Origin: JAPOXR01 sp964291445 | GTDB taxonomy: Bacteria > Pseudomonadota > Alphaproteobacteria > Rhodobacterales > Rhodobacteraceae | Assembly (NCBI GenBank): GCA_964291445.2 | Contig: OZ219863.1 | Coordinates: 62,001-126,000 of the forward strand | Reading direction: 5' to 3' | Length of the DNA stretch: 64,000 bases | Shown: in pieces, positions 1-8,311 of the stretch | How the letters are laid out: each line of letters starts with the position of its first letter | Position numbering within the stretch: position 1 is the stretch's first letter | Made by a program: the position numbers and the translations under genes | The notes under the pieces: model-generated | The model's input: only the letters and a program-made list of their open reading frames with translations | Told to the model about the DNA's origin: nothing | Databases searched by the model: none

Positions 1-1397
1 GAGACGCCCATGACCTCCTCGAGTTCGGAACTGACCACTACCACGGCGATTCCCCGCCCGGCCAGTTCGACGATCAGCTCATAGATCGAGGAGCGGGCCC
101 CGACATCGATGCCGCGGGTCGGCTCGTCCAGCAGGACCACCCGCGGGTTCCTGGAGAGCCACTTGGCAAGGACGACCTTCTGCTGGTTGCCGCCCGACAT
201 CTCGTTGGCGTTCTGGTACCCAACCCCCTTGACGCCAAATCTCTCGATATTCTCGGCGGCAAATCGCCTGACGCGGCGGCCGCTGATCCACCCGGATGCC
301 CCGACCGAGTCAAAATTGGAGTAGGCGAAATTGTCCTGGATGCTGTGAATCAGCACCAGCCCCTGCAATTTCCGGTCTTCCGGCACCAGGATGATGCCCT
401 TTCTGATTGCATCGGCCGGACCTCGCGGCGTGATATCCTCGCCGTCGACCAAGACCGTGCCGGCGGAGATCGGATCGGCACCGGCGATGGCACGCACGAG
501 CCCCGTTCTGCCGGCGCCGACCAGGCCGGCGATGCCGAAAATCTCGCCTCTTCTGACCTCGAAGCTGACATCGGCAAACTCCCCCGTTGCCGAGGTGAGG
601 TCCCGAACTTCGAGGACGGTCTTGTCGTCCGGGTCCGGAATGGACGGGAACATGCGGTCCATGCTGCGGCCGACCATGGCCTCGACGATCATTCGCACCG
701 GCAGGTCGGCAGTGTCGAATTCCTGGACCTTGTCGCCATCCCGCAGCACGATGATGCGATCGGCGATCTGCTTGATCTCTTCAAGCCGGTGCGAGATGTA
801 GATGATGCCCACCCCTTCCGACTTCAGCGTCTCGATCTGCTTGAAGAGGAGCCTGGTTTCCGCCCCGCCGAGGGCGGCCGTCGGCTCGTCGAGGATGAGG
901 AGCCGGGCATTGAGCGTCAGCGCCTTGGCGATCTCGACCAGTTGTTGGTTGGCGGTGGACAACCCGTCGACCACGCGCCTGGCCGACACCTCCAGCCCCA
1001 GCCGCCTGATTCCCCGCTGGGCCCGTCTCTCCATCTCGGCGCGGTCGACGCGGCCACGTTTCGTCAGGTAGCGGCCGACAAAGACGTTCTCGGCGATCGA
1101 CACATGCGGCAGCAGCGACAATTCCTGGTGAATCATGCCGACGCCGGCATCGATCGCTTCCCTGGGATTGGCGGGCGCATAGGGCGCGCCCTGCCAGGTC
1201 ATGTCACCGGAGCTGGGAAACACCGCCCCGGATATGATATTTGATACCGTGGATTTGCCAGCGCCGTTTTCACCGAGAAGCGCCACCACCTCACCGGCAT
1301 GCACATCCATGTCGATCCCGTGCAGAACCTCGGTCGGCCCGAAGGATTTGCGAATTCCGCTGAGGGACAGGATCGGTGCCGTGCTTTCGGAGGTCAT
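1..1397 (-). CDS. Sugar ABC transporter ATP-binding protein (RbsA/MglA type), 3' end cut by window
   Basis: This is the ATPase of a monosaccharide importer and acts at the inner face of the cytoplasmic membrane. The reading frame starts at the ATG at 1397 and is still open at base 1, giving about 465 residues of the roughly 500 usual for RbsA, so only the C-terminal end is missing. Two ABC halves are visible. The first has Walker A GENGAGKST near residue 35 and the Walker B run LILDEPTAAL. The second has the degenerate A site GLVGAGRTGL typical of the RbsA family, the signature EMSGGNQQKV and the B run VVLLDEPTRGIDVG. It lies 39 bp downstream of the binding-protein gene, in the order permease, binding protein, ATPase. 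The sugar cannot be read from the ATPase; the neighbouring transketolase and kinase suggest a pentose or branched sugar. Confidence 0.93.
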   Translation of the reverse strand, partial: MTSESTAPILSLSGIRKSFGPTEVLHGIDMDVHAGEVVALLGENGAGKSTVSNIISGAVFPSSGDMTWQGAPYAPANPREAIDAGVGMIHQELSLLPHVSIAENVFVGRYLTKRGRVDRAEMERRAQRGIRRLGLEVSARRVVDGLSTANQQLVEIAKALTLNARLLILDEPTAALGGAETRLLFKQIETLKSEGVGIIYISHRLEEIKQIADRIIVLRDGDKVQEFDTADLPVRMIVEAMVGRSMDRMFPSIPDPDDKTVLEVRDLTSATGEFADVSFEVRRGEIFGIAGLVGAGRTGLVRAIAGADPISAGTVLVDGEDITPRGPADAIRKGIILVPEDRKLQGLVLIHSIQDNFAYSNFDSVGASGWISGRRVRRFAAENIERFGVKGVGYQNANEMSGGNQQKVVLAKWLSRNPRVVLLDEPTRGIDVGARSSIYELIVELAGRGIAVVVVSSELEEVMGV

Positions 1398-1406
1398 GGG
1401 GCTGCT

Positions 1407-1421
1407 CGCCGCAAAACGGCG
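1407..1421 (-). other. Small hairpin after the sugar-binding protein gene
   Basis: A 5-bp stem (CGCCG/CGGCG) with a 5-base loop lies between the binding-protein stop and the ATPase start. Alone it is weak evidence; it is listed because a hairpin follows each of the three binding-protein genes in the window. Confidence 0.3.
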
Positions 1422-1436
1422 CTGGCTCCTGGTGCC

Positions 1437-2378
1437 TTACGGGTGCATCTCGACAAATTGCTGTGCATTGTCGCAGGTCGTCAGCACCGCGTTCGGAATC
1501 TGGCGAGCCGGGACCGAGGCGCCGTGCGACACCGCAATGGCAGAATTCACAGCCAGCACACCCATGGCCTGGGTGCTCTGGGTGGCGGTCACGATGAACG
1601 GCGTGTCACAGGCGGCAAGCGATTCCAGCGCCGCAACGTCACCATCATATCCGCCAACGATGACCTGATCAGCGAGCCCGGCCACCTCGACGGCCTTGGC
1701 GGCACCCATGGCCAGCCCATCGGCCTGGCCGAAGATGACCCTGGTGTCCGGATGTGCCTGCAGCATGTTCTGTGCAATCGAAAAGCCCTCATCCGGCGAC
1801 CACATCTGGCTCCATTGCTGGGCGACCAGCTCGATGCCCGGGTTCTCGTTGATGGCACGCTCGCAGCCCTGGTAGCGCTGGACTTCGGGGGTCGTTCCCT
1901 TCTGCCCGTGAATGATGACCATCTTGCCTTCGCCACCGGCGAGGCCGATGATGTGCGAGCAGACCTGGTAGGCTGACAGGATATTCTCGCCATAGATGAC
2001 GGTGTCGCCCGGCGCACCTTCAGGTTCACGGTCGACATTGATGACCGGAATTCCCTCGGCCCGTGCAAGGCGGGTCGGAACGGCGGCAGCGGCAGCACCG
2101 GCCGGAATGTAGATGAAGGCGTCGATGCCCTGGGTAATCAGGTCCTGGACCTGGCTGACCTGGGTGGCGGTGTCATTCTTGGCGTCAACGACGATGACCT
2201 CGATGCCCAGCTTGCCGGCATAGCCTTCAACGCCGAGCTTGATCTGGTTGAAGAAGTCCGCCTGCAAATTGGGGACGGCCAACCCGATCTTTTCGATTCC
2301 GACACCCTGTGCGGATGCGGTACCGACCGCCGCAACCATTGCGGTTGCCGCGAGTACTGGCTTCAGCTTGAGTTTCAT
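1437..2378 (-). CDS. Periplasmic sugar-binding protein of the ABC importer (Peripla_BP_4 / RbsB-like)
   Basis: A 313-residue secreted solute-binding protein that captures the sugar for the adjacent permease and ATPase. The N-terminus MKLKLKPVLAATAMVAAVG...ASAQG is a clear Sec signal peptide with cleavage after ASA. The mature protein has the RbsB-like pattern of an early NLQADFFNQIKLGVE helix, a VDAKND turn, DAFIYIPAGA, and INVDRE, where the Asp-Arg pair usually contacts the sugar. The start ATG at 2378 is preceded by AAGGAG with good spacing. The gene is the middle one of permease, binding protein, ATPase. A small hairpin follows its stop codon, as after the other two binding-protein genes in this window. 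The sugar is unassigned. Confidence 0.93.
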   Translation of the reverse strand: MKLKLKPVLAATAMVAAVGTASAQGVGIEKIGLAVPNLQADFFNQIKLGVEGYAGKLGIEVIVVDAKNDTATQVSQVQDLITQGIDAFIYIPAGAAAAAVPTRLARAEGIPVINVDREPEGAPGDTVIYGENILSAYQVCSHIIGLAGGEGKMVIIHGQKGTTPEVQRYQGCERAINENPGIELVAQQWSQMWSPDEGFSIAQNMLQAHPDTRVIFGQADGLAMGAAKAVEVAGLADQVIVGGYDGDVAALESLAACDTPFIVTATQSTQAMGVLAVNSAIAVSHGASVPARQIPNAVLTTCDNAQQFVEMHP

Positions 2379-2488
2379 GGATATTTTCTCCTTGGTTGTG
2401 TGGTCCGCGTGAAGTTGGTTGGGACCGGTTTGCGCCCGAAATCTCGGACTGTCTGCAGCAGGGAGCAGGATTCGAAGCGCCCCCTTGC

Positions 2489-3469
2489 CTAATTCCTTCT
2501 GAATTTGAATGTCTCGGCCGCCACTGCGAGGACGATGACGAGACCGATGATGACGGCCTGCAGGAATGGCGAGACGCTCAGCAGGTTGAGGCCGTTGCGG
2601 AGCACGCCGATGATCAGCACGCCGATGATGGTGCCGCCGACGCCGCCGGTGCCACCAGCCAGGCTGGTGCCGCCGATAACCACGGCAGCGATGGCATCCA
2701 GTTCGTAGGCAAAGCCGATGCTTGGCTGCACAGCATCCAGCCGTGCCGCCAGCAGAATGCCGGCCAGCCCGGACAGTACCGCACACATCGTGTAGACAAG
2801 GACGGTCGCACGCTTGACGTTGATCCCGGCCAGCCGCGCCACCTCGGGGTTGCCGCCGATGGCGTAGAGCGCACGCCCGCCTTCGCGGAAGCGCTGGTAG
2901 AGAATCGCAACCACGAACACCACCAGCATGACGGCAACGGTCACGGTCAGGAAGCCGCCATGCCTGATGATTGCGCCCATGTTGAACCAGGGCGGGAAGC
3001 CGATGATCTGGGAGCCGTTGGTGATCATGTTGGCAATCCCGCGCGCCATCGACATCATCGCCAACGTTGCGATGAATGGCGGCACCCTGAACTCGGTGAT
3101 GATCAATCCCGATACCAGTCCGGCGACGGCGGCGGCGGCCAGCCCGCCCGGAATGGCAATGTACATCGGCAGGCCAGCCTCGACATTGAGATAGCCCAGC
3201 ACCATCATCGACAGCGCCAGCACCGAGCCAACCGACAGGTCGATTCCGGCAATGAGGATGACGAATGTCATGCCGACGGCAATGATGCCGATGACCGTGA
3301 TCTGGTCGAGGATATTCAGAAAGTTGCGGACCGACAGGAACGAATCCGTGGCGATGCTGAGAAACACGCAAAGCAGCACGAGTCCGATCAGCGGTCCAGT
3401 GGCCCGGCCCAGCGAGAACGGCAACCTGAACCGGAATTTCTTCTCGCCATCGGATGTCGCGGCACTCAT
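2489..3469 (-). CDS. Sugar ABC transporter permease (RbsC-like, BPD_transp_2)
   Basis: A 326-residue integral membrane permease of the monosaccharide importer. Long hydrophobic stretches alternate with short charged loops. The family motif GIDLSVGSVLAL (about residues 75-86) and the conserved cytoplasmic segment GGTSLAGGTGGVGGTIIG (about residues 265-282) are both readable and mark the RbsC/XylH/AraH group. It is the first gene of the minus-strand operon and its start lies at the edge of the divergent promoter region shared with the transketolase genes. The length is normal for the family. The organisation suggests joint regulation with the sugar-use genes on the other strand by the SorC-type regulator at 7047-8027; this is inference. 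Confidence 0.93.
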   Translation of the reverse strand: MSAATSDGEKKFRFRLPFSLGRATGPLIGLVLLCVFLSIATDSFLSVRNFLNILDQITVIGIIAVGMTFVILIAGIDLSVGSVLALSMMVLGYLNVEAGLPMYIAIPGGLAAAAVAGLVSGLIITEFRVPPFIATLAMMSMARGIANMITNGSQIIGFPPWFNMGAIIRHGGFLTVTVAVMLVVFVVAILYQRFREGGRALYAIGGNPEVARLAGINVKRATVLVYTMCAVLSGLAGILLAARLDAVQPSIGFAYELDAIAAVVIGGTSLAGGTGGVGGTIIGVLIIGVLRNGLNLLSVSPFLQAVIIGLVIVLAVAAETFKFRRN

Positions 3470-3648
3470 TCCGAGTCTTTCCCCGTTTCAGAATATTTAT
3501 TCACAACTGACCGTCAATTCCTAAGCTGAACAGGCCGATCTGTCAAGCCTTGTTGCCGGGTTTTGGTGGAAAGCACGTGGTCTGCAACTTGACACCGGCA
3601 AGGAATTGCAGAAATATTAGATATTGAATATTTATGCTTGCGGGAAAT
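3470..3648. promoter_or_regulatory. Divergent promoter/operator region between sugar importer and transketolase genes
   Basis: This AT-rich gap separates the importer operon (minus) from the transketolase-kinase operon (plus). TTGACA occurs on the plus strand at 3589-3594 and on the minus strand at 3546-3541, each a candidate -35 element; the -10 elements are less clear. The 10-mer GAATATTTAT occurs exactly at 3491-3500 and again at 3626-3635, close to each divergent start, which is the arrangement expected of paired operator sites. Binding by the SorC-type regulator encoded at 7047-8027 is inference. Confidence 0.5.
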
Positions 3649-4488
3649 ATGGACCACAGGGAACTTGAAATCATCGCCAACCGGATTCGCCGTCGTGACC
3701 TTCGGACGGTGTTCGAGGTGGGTGCTGGCCATATTGGCGGCGAGATGTCGGTCACCGACATCCTGACGGCCCTGTATTTCGACATCCTCAATGTGAACCC
3801 GGAGGCACCGCTGGACCCGGACCGGGACCGCCTGGTCCTCAGCAAGGGGCACACGGCACTGGCGCTCTATGTAACACTGTCCGAAAGAGGCTTCATTCCG
3901 AAAGACGAGATCCCGACCTATCTTCAGCCACGCTCGCGCCTCAATGGCCACCCGGATTGCACCAAGGTGCCAGGCGTCGAGACCAATACCGGGCCGCTGG
4001 GACATGGCCTTCCGGTCGGCGTCGGCATGGCCAAGGCGGCAAAGCTCGACAACGCCACCTGGCATACCTTCGTCATAACCGGCGATGGTGAAATGCAGGA
4101 AGGCTCGAACTGGGAGGCCATCATGGCGGCCGCCCAATTCAGGCTCGACAACCTGACTCTCGTCATCGACCACAACCGGCTTCAGCAGGGCGCACGGCTT
4201 GCCGACACCAACAACCTGGCCCCTCTGCCGCCCAAATTGGCGGCCTTCGGCTGGGCAGTCGAGGAAATCGACGGTCATGACATGCAGGCGATCTGCCGGG
4301 CGCTGTCACCGAGGGCGGCGGTCGCCGGCAGACCCAGATGCGTGGTGGCACATACCAACAAGGGACAGGGCATCTCCTTCATGACCGATGACGTTGCCTG
4401 GCATCACAAGGTGCCGAATGCCGAGCAATTCGAACGGGGCATGGCGGAGTTGGAGGCCGAGGCCAGGGTCGTGGAGGCCCGGCGGTGA
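3649..4488 (+). CDS. Transketolase subunit A (N-terminal, thiamine-diphosphate-binding half)
   Basis: A split transketolase. This 279-residue polypeptide carries only the N-terminal diphosphate-binding half, and the partner half follows immediately. Visible family features are GAGHIGGEMSVTDIL near residue 25, DRLVLSKGHTALALY, the GPLGHGLPVGVGMAKAAKL stretch, and the ThDP/magnesium motif beginning GDGEMQEGSNWE with the later DHN. A further in-frame ATG lies 15 bp upstream at 3634, but it overlaps a repeated AT-rich 10-mer and has no ribosome site, so 3649 is preferred. The gene overlaps the next by 4 bp (GTGA), indicating translational coupling. Split transketolases next to an FGGY kinase occur in D-apulose 4-phosphate metabolism; that role is possible but not shown by the sequence. 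Confidence 0.92.
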   Translation: MDHRELEIIANRIRRRDLRTVFEVGAGHIGGEMSVTDILTALYFDILNVNPEAPLDPDRDRLVLSKGHTALALYVTLSERGFIPKDEIPTYLQPRSRLNGHPDCTKVPGVETNTGPLGHGLPVGVGMAKAAKLDNATWHTFVITGDGEMQEGSNWEAIMAAAQFRLDNLTLVIDHNRLQQGARLADTNNLAPLPPKLAAFGWAVEEIDGHDMQAICRALSPRAAVAGRPRCVVAHTNKGQGISFMTDDVAWHHKVPNAEQFERGMAELEAEARVVEARR

Positions 4489-5444
4489 GCGCCCGGATGC
4501 AGGCGGGCGAGCTTCACGATTGCCGTGATGCCTTTACCTCGACACTCGAGGCCATGGCGGCGCAAAACCCGGACATCGTTGCCGTCTGCAACGATTCGGT
4601 CGGGTCGAGCAAGCTGGCGGGCTTCAGGGACAGGTGGCCGGAACGGCTGGTCAACGTCGGAATTGCCGAGCAAAACCTGGTGGGCGTGGCGGCAGGGCTG
4701 GCCAATGGTGGCAAGCTGCCCTTCGTCTGCGCCGCCGCCTGCTTCCTGACCGGGCGCGCCCTGGAGCAGATCAAGGTGGACGTCGCCTACTCCAATGCCA
4801 ACGTCAAGCTGTGCGGGATCAGTTCCGGAATGGCGTATGGGGCTCTGGGCTCTACCCATCATTCGACGGAAGACCTTGCCTGGATGCGGGCAATCCCGAA
4901 TATCGCGATCGTGGTCCCGGCCGACCGGATTGAAACCGCAGCCGCGACCGAATGGGCGGCGTCCCATACCGGGCCGGTATTCCTGCGGCTCAGCAGGGTT
5001 GGCGTCCCGGATTTGCACACCCCCGAATTCCGCTTTGAGCCGGGCGAGGCCAGCATGCTGCGCGACGGGACCGACATCACCATCATTGCCAACGGAACCC
5101 TGGCGCATCGGGCGATTGCCGCCGCCGACATCCTCGCCGCCGGCGGGATCGCGGCCAGGGTGCTGAACATGGCGTCAGTCCGGCCGATCGACGAGGAGGC
5201 AATCGTGCTGGCTGCCGAGGAAACCGGCGCAATCCTGACCTGCGAGGAACACAGCATTCATGGCGGGCTGGGCGGTGCCGTCGCCGAAATCGTCTGCACG
5301 AGGAGGCCCGTGCATGTGTGGTCCCTCGGCGTGCCCGGGATCTTCGCACCCACCGGTTCGGCCAATTTCCTTCTGGACGAATTCGGGATGTCGCCCAGGG
5401 GCATTGCCGAATCTGCGGTCGGGCTGATCAGGCTTGCGGCCTGA
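4485..5444 (+). CDS. Transketolase subunit B (pyrimidine-binding and C-terminal half)
   Basis: This 319-residue partner completes the split transketolase: a pyrimidine-binding domain followed by a transketolase C domain. Conserved elements are the AEQN of VGIAEQNLVGVAAGLA (the catalytic Glu that activates ThDP), YGALGSTHHSTEDLAWMRAIPN, FLRLSRVGVP, and the C-terminal EEHSIHGGLGGAVAE. The GTG start overlaps the stop of subunit A; an ATG at 4497 is the alternative. It ends one base before the kinase start at 5446, so A, B and kinase form a tight operon. DXS-like domains have a similar fold, but the split form and the context favour transketolase. Confidence 0.92.
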   Translation: MSARMQAGELHDCRDAFTSTLEAMAAQNPDIVAVCNDSVGSSKLAGFRDRWPERLVNVGIAEQNLVGVAAGLANGGKLPFVCAAACFLTGRALEQIKVDVAYSNANVKLCGISSGMAYGALGSTHHSTEDLAWMRAIPNIAIVVPADRIETAAATEWAASHTGPVFLRLSRVGVPDLHTPEFRFEPGEASMLRDGTDITIIANGTLAHRAIAAADILAAGGIAARVLNMASVRPIDEEAIVLAAEETGAILTCEEHSIHGGLGGAVAEIVCTRRPVHVWSLGVPGIFAPTGSANFLLDEFGMSPRGIAESAVGLIRLAA

Positions 5445-5445
5445 C

Positions 5446-6933
5446 ATGGTCGGCCAGGCAATTCTTGCCATTGATGAAGGCACCACCAACGCCAAGGCCG
5501 TCCTGGTATCGGCCCGCGGTCAGATCCTGTCGAACGGCTCCTGCCCGGTCGACATTCGCCACCCGAAACCGGGCTGGGTCGAGCAGAATGCCGAACAGAT
5601 CTGGTCGAGCACCATGGCCGCCATCGCCGATTGCCGCAAGGATCATCCCGACATCGGGATCCGGGCAATCGGCATCTCGAACCAGCGGGAATCAGTGCTC
5701 GCCTGGCACCGCCGGACCGGCGAGCCGCTTGGGCCGGTCATTACCTGGCAGTGCCGTCGAACCGCGCTGGCCTGCGATTCTTTGCGGGATGCAGGGGTCG
5801 AGGACAGGATCATCGCCGCCACCGGATTGCCGATTGACCCGCTATTCCCGTCCGGCAAGATCAGGTGGCTCCTCGACAATTGCTGCCAGGGCGAATCGGC
5901 CAGCGACATTTGCATCGGCACCGTCGATTCCTGGCTGATATGGAAGCTTACGGGAGGCGCCGTGCACGCCACCGACGCATCCAACGCCGCCAGGACCCAG
6001 CTTTTCAATATCGGGTCCGGCAAATGGGATGCCGATCTGTGCGACCTCTTCGGCGTCGACCCCGGATTGCTGCCGGACGTCCGTGACAGTTCCTGCCTGT
6101 TCGGCAGGACCAGGGGTGCTGCCGGCCTGCCTGACGGGCTGCCGATCGCGTCCGCCATCGGCGACTCCCACGGGGCGCTGTTTGGTCACGGTGCCTTCGG
6201 TCCAGGTGAAGGCAAGGTGACCCTGGGCACGGGCTCGTCGGTCATGACCACCATCGGAAAATTTGTCGTCCCGCCCAGAGGCATCACCACCACCGTCGCC
6301 TGGATGCTTGATGGCAGGCCAACCTATGCATTCGAAGGCAACATCCTTGTCAGCGCCTCCATTCTTCCGTGGACGGCCGGGCTTCTGGGCCTGGAGAGCG
6401 TCGATTCCCTGGTGGAACTCGCCCGCTCGGTCGATGATCCGGCCGGTATCCACCTGGTGCCGGCGCATGTCGGGCTGGGCTCGCCCCACTGGAACGCCGA
6501 TGCCAGGGGGCTGATCGACGGCCTTACCTTTGGCGCCGGCCAGGCCCACCTTGCCCATGCCGCCATCCTCAGCATGGCCCTGCAGGTCTGCGATGTCGTG
6601 GACATCATCAAGACCGCCTCGCCAGCGCCAATGGGCGCGCTGTTCGTGGATGGCGGCCCGAGCCGAAACACCCTGGTGACGCAGGCAATGGCGGATCACC
6701 TTGATCGTCCGGTCACGATTCGGGACGACGGTGAGGCGTCGGCCATCGGCGCAGCATTCCTGGCCGGACTCGCGGTCGGATTCTGGCAAGATCGCGAGGA
6801 AATTGCCATACTGGAACGGGGGGAACGAATATTGCAGCCGAATCTCGACGCGGCATCACGGCATGCCGTCCGCGCCGGCTGGCGCCGGGCCGTTGCCCGC
6901 GCCATGCATGGCACCCGGCCCTTGCATGGATGA
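5446..6933 (+). CDS. FGGY-family carbohydrate kinase
   Basis: A 495-residue ATP-dependent sugar or polyol kinase with the two actin-like FGGY domains. The N-terminal phosphate loop is AIDEGTTNAKAV, followed by GWVEQNAEQIW, IGISNQRESVLAW and TWQCRRTAL, a pattern close to glycerol kinases. The second domain has GTGSSVMTTIG and FVDGGPSRNTLVTQAMADHL. The ATG at 5446 follows the subunit B stop directly; an upstream TTG in frame is less likely. Coupled to a split transketolase, it probably phosphorylates the ketose (or tetrose/apulose) that the transketolase then cleaves. The exact substrate is open: xylulose, erythrulose and apulose are all compatible with the neighbours. Confidence 0.92.
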   Translation: MVGQAILAIDEGTTNAKAVLVSARGQILSNGSCPVDIRHPKPGWVEQNAEQIWSSTMAAIADCRKDHPDIGIRAIGISNQRESVLAWHRRTGEPLGPVITWQCRRTALACDSLRDAGVEDRIIAATGLPIDPLFPSGKIRWLLDNCCQGESASDICIGTVDSWLIWKLTGGAVHATDASNAARTQLFNIGSGKWDADLCDLFGVDPGLLPDVRDSSCLFGRTRGAAGLPDGLPIASAIGDSHGALFGHGAFGPGEGKVTLGTGSSVMTTIGKFVVPPRGITTTVAWMLDGRPTYAFEGNILVSASILPWTAGLLGLESVDSLVELARSVDDPAGIHLVPAHVGLGSPHWNADARGLIDGLTFGAGQAHLAHAAILSMALQVCDVVDIIKTASPAPMGALFVDGGPSRNTLVTQAMADHLDRPVTIRDDGEASAIGAAFLAGLAVGFWQDREEIAILERGERILQPNLDAASRHAVRAGWRRAVARAMHGTRPLHG

Positions 6934-7046
6934 ACGGGGATGATGGAGGTGGGTTTGACCGGCGGTGGCGATGACGGATGGAGGGTGATGTCGGCCTCCG
7001 GCAATCCTGCTGGCGGGGCATCCGGCCCTTGCCCGGAGCGTCGGCA

Positions 7047-8027
7047 TTGACCCGGGCCAATGAACTCCGGCTGATTGCGCGGGTTGCCCAGATGTACCAT
7101 GTCGAGGGCGAGCGCCAGGCCGAGATTGCCCGGCATCTGCGCGTGTCCCAAACGACCGTGTCCCGGATGCTGAAACGGGCCCAGGCCGAGGGCATCGTGC
7201 GAACCACCATCGTGTCGCCATCCGGCAGCTATGCCGACCTCGAAGCGGGTTTGCGGGAGAGGTTCAACCTGCTGGAGGCCATTGTCGTCGAGTGCAGTGA
7301 AGACCGCGACGGTGCCATCATGGACCGGATCGGCGAAGCCGCCGCACATTTTTTCGAGGCGACCCTGCAGAATGACGAAGTCATCGGCGTCTCAAGCTGG
7401 AGCGAGACCATCCTCAAGATGGTGGACAATGTGCACCCGATGCGATCGGGCAAGGCCAGATACGTGGTCCAGACCCTTGGCGGTATGGGCAACCCGGCCG
7501 TGCAGACCCATGCCACCCAGCTGACGACGAGGCTGGCGCGGCTGACCGGCGGCGAGCCACGCCTGCTCAGTGCTCCCGGCGTCGCCCAATCTCGTGAGGC
7601 CAAGCTGGTCCTGGTCAGTGACCCGTATATTCGCGAGACCACCGACCTGTTCGGCAAGGTCACGCTGGCGATCGTCGGAATTGGCGCCGTCGAGCCGTCC
7701 AGCATGCTGGCACGCAGTGGAAACGTCTTTTCCGAAAGCGAGCTTGCCGAGGTGGCGGATGCTGGCGGCGTCGGGGATATCAGCCTGCGATTCTTCGACC
7801 GGGACGGCCGGCCGGTGCGCACGCCGCTGGATGACCGCGTCATCGGCATGCCGCTGGAGGAATTGGCCGGGATCGACCGGGTGATTGCCCTGGCTGGCGG
7901 ACGATCCAAGACGGAGGCGATCCGCGGTGCGCTGATGACCGGCGCCGTCGATGTCCTGGTCACGGACAAGTTCACGGCCGGACGCCTGCAGCCACCCGTT
8001 GAAAGCCAGGCGCCAGGTGATGATTGA
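7047..8027 (+). CDS. SorC/DeoR-family sugar-responsive transcriptional regulator
   Basis: A regulator of the SorC family (about 326 residues): an N-terminal helix-turn-helix, then a sugar-phosphate-binding domain related to phosphosugar isomerases. The helix-turn-helix reads RQAEIARHLRVSQTTVSRML near residues 22-41. The effector domain has VSSWSETILKMVD and VQTLGGMGNPAVQTHATQLT, with GIGAVEPSSML and GDISLRFFDRDGR further on. The TTG at 7047 sits 8 bases after GGAG and starts right before the domain; an ATG at 6978 would add a 23-residue unconserved leader. Being last in the transketolase-kinase operon, it most likely controls this operon and the divergent importer in response to a phosphorylated sugar. 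Confidence 0.9.
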   Translation: MTRANELRLIARVAQMYHVEGERQAEIARHLRVSQTTVSRMLKRAQAEGIVRTTIVSPSGSYADLEAGLRERFNLLEAIVVECSEDRDGAIMDRIGEAAAHFFEATLQNDEVIGVSSWSETILKMVDNVHPMRSGKARYVVQTLGGMGNPAVQTHATQLTTRLARLTGGEPRLLSAPGVAQSREAKLVLVSDPYIRETTDLFGKVTLAIVGIGAVEPSSMLARSGNVFSESELAEVADAGGVGDISLRFFDRDGRPVRTPLDDRVIGMPLEELAGIDRVIALAGGRSKTEAIRGALMTGAVDVLVTDKFTAGRLQPPVESQAPGDD

Positions 8028-8247
8028 GCCCGGCCAGGCAGCTCGGGCCAGGCCTGTAAGCACGCTGCACCCCGCATGACCCATGATCAGAGCCGGGAAT
8101 TGGTCCGGGTGACACGCCTTGGCATGGCTCGCTCCGTGCCATCCGACCAGGCTGGCGGGCATGCGAAATGCTGGCCAGTCGAGGGTGCATGACAAGGCCG
8201 GCGTGTTGCCTGTCAGACCTTCGGGCCCGAACTGTGCGCGGGCCGTA

Positions 8248-8275
8248 TGGACATGAGGCACGGCTTCGGGATAAT
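8248..8275 (+). promoter_or_regulatory. Candidate sigma-70-type promoter before the LolA-like gene
   Basis: TGGACA at 8248-8253 and GATAAT at 8270-8275 are separated by 16 bp and lie 36 bp before the chosen start of the next gene. The 284-bp gap 8028-8311 has no other coding evidence. This is a match by eye only. Confidence 0.3.
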
Positions 8276-8311
8276 CTGGGCAATCCATTGTCGGGAAACG
8301 GAACTTCACGG

